8,087 nucleotides of DNA. It comes from Prolixibacteraceae bacterium (GTDB lineage Bacteria > Bacteroidota > Bacteroidia > Bacteroidales > Prolixibacteraceae). Both the position numbers and the translations under genes were made by a program. Below, piece by piece: positions 1-5,624 of this stretch (its first letter is position 1; each line of letters begins with the position of its first letter). Where the stretch lies: contig JACMKG010000111.1 of the NCBI GenBank assembly GCA_014380255.1, positions 1 to 8,087 of the forward strand, given 5' to 3'. The notes beneath the pieces are model-generated. The model had not been told where the DNA came from and ran no database searches. It worked only from the letters and a program-made list of their open reading frames with translations.

Positions 1-624
1 CAGCCTGAATATGCCCACAAAGGGGTCGTATCGGCAGAAGATGAATTCTGATTTAGTGGCAACGTATAAGATGGCCAGTCCCAGATACAGGTATGGGATC
101 AGGCCCAAAACCTTCATGATCCACTTGGGCAATTCGATGGGTTTGATAGCCACAATGTCCTGGATAGCCCCCAGGGGGCATACACCGCCACAGAATACAC
201 GGCCAAAGAATAATGCAAAGGCTAAGGGAAGCAGAAAAAACAACAAGGCTGTAAGGGGTATGGCATAGGTTGGATCGACTATTCCAAGAGCCACATTCTG
301 TATTGCGCCAATGGAGCAGATACAACCTTCACGGTAAAAGCCAAAATAAAGTAGCGAGAAGACCGATACCCAAAACACGCCTTTGCGCGATCTTTTCTTC
401 AGCAATAACCACGTGGTTAGTGATAGGGCCACAAATAATACAATGACATCCATGTATTCCAAAAGGAACATACGGGCGCCGGGAGTGGTCGTTGAGGGCT
501 GGGTATACCCAGAATCAAATTCAGGCTTTGGAAACCGCTGCTTGGCATCAGCTCCAAAGGATTGGATTGCTCCGAAAAGCAAAATTGAAATCAATAAGAA
601 ATATTGTTTAAGCTGTTTCATCAT
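1..624 (-). CDS. NapH/NosR-type polytopic 4Fe-4S membrane protein (3' end beyond window)
   Basis: The first 208 codons of a membrane iron-sulfur protein that runs off the left edge; the frame is open from the ATG at 624 to base 1. The translation starts MMKQLKQYFLLISILLFG, a signal peptide or first membrane helix (about 5-24), followed by a Pro/Thr-rich periplasmic linker (about 28-50). Further hydrophobic segments lie near 58-75, 83-97, 122-143 and 172-190. Cysteine motifs are REGCICSIGAIQNV (C101, C103), GRVFCGGVCPLGAIQD (C145, C149), and CRYDPFVGIFRL (C197) at the truncated end. The GxxCxxxCPxGA motif is typical of NapH, NosR and CcoG-type membrane ferredoxins, which exchange electrons between quinones and periplasmic partners. 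An FMN-binding domain like that of full NosR is not seen in the visible part. ATG codons at 624 and 621 are both possible starts. The start overlaps the end of the ORF6N gene by 17 bases. Its likely partner is the Tat ferredoxin at 1173-1778. The family is clear; the specific function is not. Confidence 0.88.
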   Translation of the reverse strand, partial: MMKQLKQYFLLISILLFGAIQSFGADAKQRFPKPEFDSGYTQPSTTTPGARMFLLEYMDVIVLFVALSLTTWLLLKKRSRKGVFWVSVFSLLYFGFYREGCICSIGAIQNVALGIVDPTYAIPLTALLFFLLPLAFALFFGRVFCGGVCPLGAIQDIVAIKPIELPKWIMKVLGLIPYLYLGLAILYVATKSEFIFCRYDPFVGIFRL

Positions 625-1126
625 TTTTATATCCTATTCTTTTGCGCTTTTGTTGCTCCGTTTCCTGACTATCCTTTTGCAATAAGAAATTTATGGCATC
701 ATAGACGTCTTTAAATTGTTTGTCATACCTATTTTCGAGTTCAAGCAATTTTTCAGTTAAATCTTTATGGGTCAAAGCATATTGTCTCATAAAAACAAAG
801 GCACGCATAATGGCAATATTTACGGCAATAGCCTTGTCCGAATTTAAGATTCCGCTCAGCATAGCTAAACCCTGTTCAGAAAAAGCATAGGGTAAATATC
901 TTGTTCCTCCTCTTCCTTTTGAGGTTTCAATTTGCAACCTCAAACTTTTCCATTCAGGATCAGTAAGCTGAAACATAAAATCAGGAGGAAACCGGTTTAT
1001 ATTGCGCTTAACAGCAAGGTTCAAGTTTTTTGTTTCAACCTCATACAATTCGGCAAGGTCAAAATCCAGCATGATCTTTTGCCCTCTTATTTCGTAGATC
1101 TTTGTTTGAATCTTCTCAATCTGCAT
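608..1126 (-). CDS. ORF6N-domain (KilA-N/phage-type DNA-binding) protein
   Basis: A 172-residue protein from ATG 1126. A TTG at 1135 would add three residues (MID) and is less likely. The N-terminal two thirds match the ORF6N domain: IRGQKIMLDFDLAELYEVET, then LNLAVKRNINRFPPDFMFQL, then LPYAFSEQGLAMLSGIL and an AIAVNIAIMRAFVFMRQ segment. The C-terminal third, from about residue 120, is charged and probably helical or coiled-coil, ending with a basic RKRIGYK stretch. ORF6N domains occur in phage antirepressor-like proteins and in many orphan chromosomal genes of Bacteroidota; DNA binding is presumed and the cellular role is generally unknown. The gene does not fit its neighbours. It is clearly AT-richer, belongs to a phage-type family, and sits between two iron-sulfur genes that would be expected to be adjacent. 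It starts 46 bases after the ferredoxin stop, and its last 17 bases overlap the next gene. It looks intact. It is best read as an acquired cargo gene now embedded in the operon. Confidence 0.9.
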   Translation of the reverse strand: MQIEKIQTKIYEIRGQKIMLDFDLAELYEVETKNLNLAVKRNINRFPPDFMFQLTDPEWKSLRLQIETSKGRGGTRYLPYAFSEQGLAMLSGILNSDKAIAVNIAIMRAFVFMRQYALTHKDLTEKLLELENRYDKQFKDVYDAINFLLQKDSQETEQQKRKRIGYKNDETA

Positions 1127-1172
1127 ATCGATCAATTAATTTAACTTTGATTCTTAATCCATCTGGGGCCTT

Positions 1173-1778
1173 TTACCCTTGCTTCTCTTTGCCCTTTTTT
1201 GCACCGCCTTTTGTGAAATCACCTTTGATCAGGTAAGGCGTGCTTGCCGGCACACGCTGAAATGCATCAGCAGGGCAAACCCTTGCGATGGCACAGTCGT
1301 TGCAATTCTTACAGATGTCGTGGCGAACCTGCAGATGCAGCGATCCGTTTCCAAAAGAAGTACATCCGGCGACACATTTGGCACAACCGATACACAGGTC
1401 TTCTTCGATCACATATTCATAATACGGGTCTTCGATATACTTACGCTTGATGGCCGCAGTGGGGCAAAGCTGATTCTCGGCAGCCGTCGTTCTGGCATTA
1501 GCATCAGGTTTCAGGTATCCCCCGCAAAGGTCGCAATAGCCGCATAAATCGTATGCATGAACGCATTTTACTGCCGAAGGGGTTACCACACACTCATCGG
1601 CACATCGACCACACTGAACACATTTAAAGGGGTCGAGCTGCCATACCAGGTCATCCGAAGAAGACTTCAGGAGTGAAATACCGGCGATGCCACCCAACGA
1701 AACGGCCAGTGCCATTTGCATTCCACTACGGATAAACCGTCGCCGTTCAATGCTTTTAGGCTCCTTGTTAGCGCTCAT
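1173..1778 (-). CDS. Tat-exported four-cluster [4Fe-4S] ferredoxin, NapG-like
   Basis: A 201-residue periplasmic iron-sulfur protein. The N-terminus has a twin-arginine signal, ERRRFIRSG (R12, R13, F15), followed by a hydrophobic stretch at about 19-37, so it is exported folded with its clusters in place. Four cysteine motifs follow: C53-x2-C56-x2-C59-x3-C63; C79-x2-C82-x2-C85 with C105-Pro; C129-x2-C132-x2-C135-x3-C139; and C156-x2-C159-x2-C162-x5-C168-Pro. This fits four [4Fe-4S] clusters, as in NapG, NrfC and DmsB-type electron-transfer subunits. C72 is a seventeenth, unassigned cysteine. The C-terminus is a lysine/glycine-rich tail. The ATG at 1778 lies inside the preceding small Tat gene (11-base overlap), which suggests translational coupling. 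A NapH/NosR-type membrane protein follows at 624, interrupted by the ORF6N gene; NapG and NapH together form a quinol dehydrogenase in known systems. The electron acceptor here is not evident. The fold call is very secure; the NapG-like role is inference from layout. Confidence 0.93.
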   Translation of the reverse strand: MSANKEPKSIERRRFIRSGMQMALAVSLGGIAGISLLKSSSDDLVWQLDPFKCVQCGRCADECVVTPSAVKCVHAYDLCGYCDLCGGYLKPDANARTTAAENQLCPTAAIKRKYIEDPYYEYVIEEDLCIGCAKCVAGCTSFGNGSLHLQVRHDICKNCNDCAIARVCPADAFQRVPASTPYLIKGDFTKGGAKKGKEKQG

Positions 1779-1971
1779 TGTCTTTATATTTTTTGGCCTG
1801 ATCCAATGAACAGGCTGTCAATTTCTGACAGTTATTACAAAACTTATTATCGGCACAGCCACTCATCTCCACCCTGTCATGGGCCACCAGATAGGCTGAT
1901 CCGCCAATCATGGCAGAGAGAAAAGTAAGCTGGCCAGCTTTTCTTAGAAAGTCTCTTCTAGTTGTTTCCAT
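1768..1971 (-). CDS. Small Tat-signal protein with a four-cysteine motif
   Basis: A 67-residue protein beginning METTRRDFLRKAG, a good Tat motif (R5, R6, F8, L9), followed by a hydrophobic core at about 14-30. The mature part is only about 35 residues and carries C39-x5-C45-x2-C48-x5-C54, followed by a Lys/Asp/Glu-rich tail. Tat export and four closely spaced cysteines suggest a small metal- or iron-sulfur-binding periplasmic protein, or a membrane-tethered electron carrier if the signal is not cleaved. I do not recognise the family. The frame is open from 2010, but the ATG at 1971 puts the twin arginines at residues 5-6 and is preceded by a purine-rich AGGAAAAAAG, so I chose it. It overlaps the NHL-propeller gene by 14 bases and the ferredoxin gene by 11 bases, so the three are probably translated as a coupled set. 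The gene is real on context and motif; its function is unknown. Confidence 0.82.
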   Translation of the reverse strand: METTRRDFLRKAGQLTFLSAMIGGSAYLVAHDRVEMSGCADNKFCNNCQKLTACSLDQAKKYKDNER

Positions 1972-2938
1972 CTTTTTTCCTTTCAAAAATGCGTACCTGT
2001 TTACGTTCAAAATCCAGGGCTACCACCCTTTGTTCCGCATCAATGGCTATATCGGGAGCCACAGAGCTGTCGTCATTAAACATTTCAGGAGAGGCAACCA
2101 CGCCCAAAAATTCGCCGTGCTGGCCGTAAAGCTTGATACGTGGCATTCCCTTTTCGCTTGTGATGAATGAATTATCAGCCATAATAGCCATATGAGCCGG
2201 ATTGCAGCATCCGCTGAATCCTTCAATCTTAAAGCTGGTAAGGCCCCAGGTAGTTCGCATAGAACCGTCCGCATTGTAATTTTCAAAAGTGTGCCTGCCA
2301 GGGTTTACCGCCCACAGATACTTATTATCATCCAGTGCAAGATCAAAATAAGGGCTGGGGATAACATACCCGGGTACGCCTTTCTGGGTGTCTTCCTCCC
2401 CTATTTTGGACATCACCTGCCCGTTGGTATTGCACTGGTAAACGACACGGTTACCCGCATCGGCCACGTAAACTGTTTCACCGGATACGGCCAGAGAAGT
2501 GATTACCGAGCGATCGCCAAACGAGTTCCAGCGCTTGAGCAAGGTACCGCCCTGATCGAATAAAGCCACCGAATGAGGAGTACCTATCCATATTTCATTG
2601 TGGGCATCCACCGTCACACAGTTGGCCGTATCGGGAAGCTGCTTTCTTAACAACTCTTTGCCCATGTAGTCATACTTCAATAATTGCCCATCGCCTACCA
2701 CAATGATCTGATCTCCGGCAACAGCAACTCCTCTAGGATCGTCTGCATTGACTGCAAAGGTCTGTATCTCGTTGAAAAGGATAGCTGTTGAATCCACTTT
2801 ACGGAACTCAGAAACATCGTATTTATAGGGGTTTGCTATATTCTTACCTGCCTTCTTCCCGATAAAATCCTTGCCTATTACCAGCACAATGGCAAGAGCC
2901 AGAACAACCAATGCGATATTGACCAATTTACGGTTCAT
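1958..2938 (-). CDS. Membrane-anchored NHL-type beta-propeller protein with CCNP motif
   Basis: A 326-residue protein with an N-terminal hydrophobic helix (about 6-21, LVNIALVVLALAIVLV) and no clear cleavage site, so it is probably anchored in the inner membrane with the rest in the periplasm. The body consists of NHL-like repeats: DDPRGVAVAGDQIIVV near 66-81, NCVTVDAHNEIWIG near 106-119, SLAVSGETVYVADAGNRVV near 148-166, FDLALDDNKYLWAVNPGRH near 198-216, HMAIMADNSFITSEKG near 249-264, and APDIAIDAEQRVVALD near 294-309. That makes about six blades, which would give a complete six-bladed propeller. The motif GFSGCCNPAH has adjacent cysteines at 244-245, with further cysteines at 107 and 169. 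NHL propellers usually serve as binding scaffolds; no catalytic residues can be named here. The gene starts 3 bases after the preceding propeller stop and overlaps the next gene by 14 bases. It may present or dock the redox proteins encoded after it, but that is inference. Confidence 0.86.
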   Translation of the reverse strand: MNRKLVNIALVVLALAIVLVIGKDFIGKKAGKNIANPYKYDVSEFRKVDSTAILFNEIQTFAVNADDPRGVAVAGDQIIVVGDGQLLKYDYMGKELLRKQLPDTANCVTVDAHNEIWIGTPHSVALFDQGGTLLKRWNSFGDRSVITSLAVSGETVYVADAGNRVVYQCNTNGQVMSKIGEEDTQKGVPGYVIPSPYFDLALDDNKYLWAVNPGRHTFENYNADGSMRTTWGLTSFKIEGFSGCCNPAHMAIMADNSFITSEKGMPRIKLYGQHGEFLGVVASPEMFNDDSSVAPDIAIDAEQRVVALDFERKQVRIFERKKDGNN

Positions 2939-2941
2939 AGT

Positions 2942-4363
2942 TTATTGACTTACATTCACACAATACATAGTATTTGCATCACGCAACAGCAGGCGTCCAT
3001 CCACAAGAGCCATAGGCGCCCAGGCATCGTGACCGTCGAATAGCTTTTTCTGGGCTATCTGCACGTATTTCTTACTGTCAGGTTTAATCATCGTCAGCGT
3101 ACCGTCGTCGCTCAGGAGGAACATTTTATTATCCGCAATCAGAAAAGGGCCGAGGCCAAAACGGCCATCCTTGCCTGATGTCCAGACAATCTTGGTTACA
3201 TCGTCCGGACTTACGCAAACGAGCTGATTGCGTAACGGGCCGGCATCCTTGGGTTGAATTCCATACATCATACCATCCCAGAGTACGGGCGTCTGTTGTT
3301 CACAGGCCATGCCATCCTTGGGAGCAAATTCTTTCAATACATCCACTTTATATTCAGCCCCTGAAGGGGAAACTTTGATCATCATACTTCCGGCGCCATA
3401 CCCAGCTGTCAGGAACACTTTGCCATCAGGAAAACAAACCGGTGCAGGAGCTACCACGGCATGATTCCAGGCTGTTGACTGCCACAATATCTTGCCTTCA
3501 TCTTCTCCTTCAGCCGATACTCCCACTACACCGCCTACAGCGCTGTATACATACATCTTTTTCCCGTTGAAAGTCCAGGGCATCACCGAAGAGTGAGACA
3601 TCTTCAGGTTGGCTGGGTTGGGAGTTTCCCACAGTACCTTACCGGTAGCCATATCCACGGCTATCAACAAGGCAGTTCCTCCGGGAGCCAAAATGGCTTT
3701 GTTGTTATCGATCAATGGGCACTGTCCTGTGAACCATAGAGGCACTTCAGCCTTGTATTGCTGCACCATATCAACTCCCCACAAAAAATCGCCTGATTCG
3801 CGTTTAACTGCCATCACATGGCACCTTGGACCAATGGTAAGTACGTAATCAGGTGTAACGGCAGGGACTGTACGCGACATTCCGTGATTACGCTTTAAGC
3901 TGACATTGTATGACCTGCGCCACAGTTCTTTCCCGTCTTCCAGGGAAAAACAACGCAAGGCATCCTCACGTTTGGTTTCATCATAATCCATTACATACAC
4001 TTTTCCTTCGTACACAGCAGGCCCGGCATGACCTTCACCCAGCCCGACAGACCAGAGTATCTCGGGTTGGTTTCCCGACCAGCTGTCTTTAAGAGGCTGA
4101 GAGCCTTTTACGATGTTGTCCTTATCTGGGCCCCGGAACTGGGTCCATGAAGCTTTTGATGTGGAGACAGTGGTTCCGAAGAGCTCAAAATTGGCTCCAA
4201 TAACCACCGCTTCGCCGACACTTGCAGAATCAGTGCCCCGATTATCCTCTCCCGGTATGCTTGCAGCAAACTGACTGGTTGGATCTATCAGCAGCCACCA
4301 GAAGAATAGCACCAGCGAAACAGCCGCGAGTGCCCAGAGTCCATATGTATATTTCTTCTCCAC
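2942..4363 (-). CDS. Membrane-anchored PQQ-like beta-propeller protein
   Basis: A 473-residue protein that starts with GTG at 4363, one base after the stop of the preceding gene; no in-frame ATG precedes the membrane helix, so GTG is the best start. Residues 9-26 form an uncleaved-looking anchor (LWALAAVSLVLFFWWLL). A linker of about 45 residues follows, then propeller repeats from about 73 (WTQFRGPDKDN). PQQ-type blades with the usual Gly-Lys-x-x-Trp ending are visible: LEDGKELWRR (141-150), ESGDFLWG (189-196), MATGKVLWE (238-246), and EDEGKILWQ (287-295). The end, GHDAWAPMALVDGRLLLRD (444-462), corresponds to the WxHP...GKLxxRHG end of the three upstream paralogues, but has lost the His-Pro and the RHG. 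No haem motif is present and I see no quinoprotein-dehydrogenase adjacent-cysteine pair. It is a divergent member of the set, tethered to the membrane where the others are secreted. A structural or docking role in a periplasmic redox complex is plausible but not proven. Confidence 0.88.
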   Translation of the reverse strand: MEKKYTYGLWALAAVSLVLFFWWLLIDPTSQFAASIPGEDNRGTDSASVGEAVVIGANFELFGTTVSTSKASWTQFRGPDKDNIVKGSQPLKDSWSGNQPEILWSVGLGEGHAGPAVYEGKVYVMDYDETKREDALRCFSLEDGKELWRRSYNVSLKRNHGMSRTVPAVTPDYVLTIGPRCHVMAVKRESGDFLWGVDMVQQYKAEVPLWFTGQCPLIDNNKAILAPGGTALLIAVDMATGKVLWETPNPANLKMSHSSVMPWTFNGKKMYVYSAVGGVVGVSAEGEDEGKILWQSTAWNHAVVAPAPVCFPDGKVFLTAGYGAGSMMIKVSPSGAEYKVDVLKEFAPKDGMACEQQTPVLWDGMMYGIQPKDAGPLRNQLVCVSPDDVTKIVWTSGKDGRFGLGPFLIADNKMFLLSDDGTLTMIKPDSKKYVQIAQKKLFDGHDAWAPMALVDGRLLLRDANTMYCVNVSQ

Positions 4364-4364
4364 C

Positions 4365-5606
4365 TTATTTATTCAGGTTATAGATCATTAGATGCTGGCC
4401 ATGACGAACCAGTAACTTGCCGTCATAGATGGCAGGGTGTGCCCAGTGAGGACCTTCACCCTGACTGACCTTAAATGAGCTGATCACATCAAACTTCTCA
4501 GGTGTCGGATTAACAAGTGCCAGGTTACCGGTCTTTTCTTCATAGCAATACAACAGCCCTTCAGCCGAGATGATGGATCCCTTGTTGAACCACTTGGTTT
4601 CATACATAATCTTGCCCGACTGCCAGTCGACACACATCCAGTTTCCGCCACCATTGCCAACCCAGTTAGAGCCATAGATGTAGTTGCCTACCTTTACAAC
4701 TCCTCCGATGTGGTTATCAAAGTCAGCGTTGGACCATTTAAGTGAAACAGAACGACCATCATCAGCCAGGCTAAGCATCAGGGCCGGGTGATCGTATCCG
4801 CTGGTTAGAAAGATTTCATTGTTGGAATACAACGGGGTATTGGTATTGGCACCAACTCCCGATTGTCCTTGATGATGCTGAACAACGTGATAGGTCCATA
4901 CTATTTCCCCATTGTCGATATTGATTCCCATTAGGTCATTGGCTGTCTGGGCCAGTAAAAGACGCAGGCCTGCCTTCTCGATGATCGAGGAAGAGGCATA
5001 AGCGCGTGTTCCACCAAGGCTTTTGGTCTTCCACAGAAGCTTGCCATCCGTCTTATTTAGGGCAACCACCGATGTTTCTTCACCCCCTGTTACATAGAAT
5101 ACCGCTTTATCAGAGATGGCAACCGATTCGGCAATACCCCATCTATGAGATTCACCTTTATATTGGGTGTTGGCATCCTCTGTCCATACCAGTTTTCCTG
5201 AAATGGCATCCACACAGCTCACCTGCCCCATACCACTTGCCAGGTAAATTCGGTTATTTTCAATGGTAGGCGTACAGCGTGTTTCAGGATACGTGCGTGA
5301 CCAGGCATTGCCATAGGCCGTTTGCCATTTCTTCTGCCCTTTCAAATCATAGGCAGAAACAAAATCAAGGGTATCCTTTCTACCGGTTACAAATACGGTA
5401 TTTTTATATATTACTGCGGAAGAATATCCAACTCCCACATCCGATAGTTCAAGCATAAGCTGAGGTCCCCCGGCAGGCCAGCTTTTAAGCAGGTTGCTGT
5501 CTGAGTAGATGCCTGAGCGCTGAGGACCGCGCCATTCAACAAGATCCTGCGAGAACAGGGTTCCCGAGAATAAAATGGCCAGTCCTATTAATGAGTTTTT
5601 GATCAT
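4365..5606 (-). CDS. Secreted PQQ-like beta-propeller protein (paralogue 3)
   Basis: A 413-residue protein with a cleavable-looking signal peptide (MIKNSLIGLAILFSGTLFSQ, cleavage probably after residue 20) and no lipobox. The mature chain opens with VEWRGPQRSGIYSDSNLL (23-40) and continues through PQQ-type repeats, including DAISGKLVW (133-141), NKTDGKLLWK (184-193), and DNGEIVWTY (231-239). Motifs shared with its upstream neighbour include PETRCTPTIE (107-116), NHIGG (298-302), YIYGSNW (309-315), NKGSIISAEG (341-350), and the C-terminal GPHWAHPAIYDGKLLVRHG (385-403). PQQ-like propellers cover both true quinoprotein dehydrogenases and BamB-like scaffolds. The length (about 410 residues against 550 or more for the dehydrogenases) and the lack of an adjacent-cysteine pair favour a non-dehydrogenase propeller. 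It starts 18 bases after the previous gene's stop. Family assignment is secure; cofactor binding and substrate are unknown. Confidence 0.9.
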   Translation of the reverse strand: MIKNSLIGLAILFSGTLFSQDLVEWRGPQRSGIYSDSNLLKSWPAGGPQLMLELSDVGVGYSSAVIYKNTVFVTGRKDTLDFVSAYDLKGQKKWQTAYGNAWSRTYPETRCTPTIENNRIYLASGMGQVSCVDAISGKLVWTEDANTQYKGESHRWGIAESVAISDKAVFYVTGGEETSVVALNKTDGKLLWKTKSLGGTRAYASSSIIEKAGLRLLLAQTANDLMGINIDNGEIVWTYHVVQHHQGQSGVGANTNTPLYSNNEIFLTSGYDHPALMLSLADDGRSVSLKWSNADFDNHIGGVVKVGNYIYGSNWVGNGGGNWMCVDWQSGKIMYETKWFNKGSIISAEGLLYCYEEKTGNLALVNPTPEKFDVISSFKVSQGEGPHWAHPAIYDGKLLVRHGQHLMIYNLNK

Positions 5607-5624
5607 TCTTTTTAGAAGTCTATA

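Noticed and set aside
53..325. A 90-codon minus-strand open frame over the left end
   Set aside because: It is out of frame with the NapH/NosR-like gene, which covers the same bases with a clear membrane and cysteine-motif translation from 624 to 1.
383..685. Plus-strand open frame of 100 codons with a hydrophobic C-terminus
   Set aside because: It is antisense to the start of the NapH-like gene and the end of the ORF6N gene. The hydrophobic end comes from reverse-strand composition, and no family motif is present.
1158..1175. GC-rich GGCCCCAGATGG after the ferredoxin stop as a possible terminator
   Set aside because: There is no matching inverted arm and no following T-run on the minus strand, so no hairpin terminator can be drawn.
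1179..1547. Plus-strand open frame of 122 codons opposite the ferredoxin
   Set aside because: It is antisense to a strongly supported iron-sulfur gene and its translation has no recognisable domain. The same applies to the plus-strand frames at 1910-2170, 2192-2563, 3609-3848 and 5006-5269.
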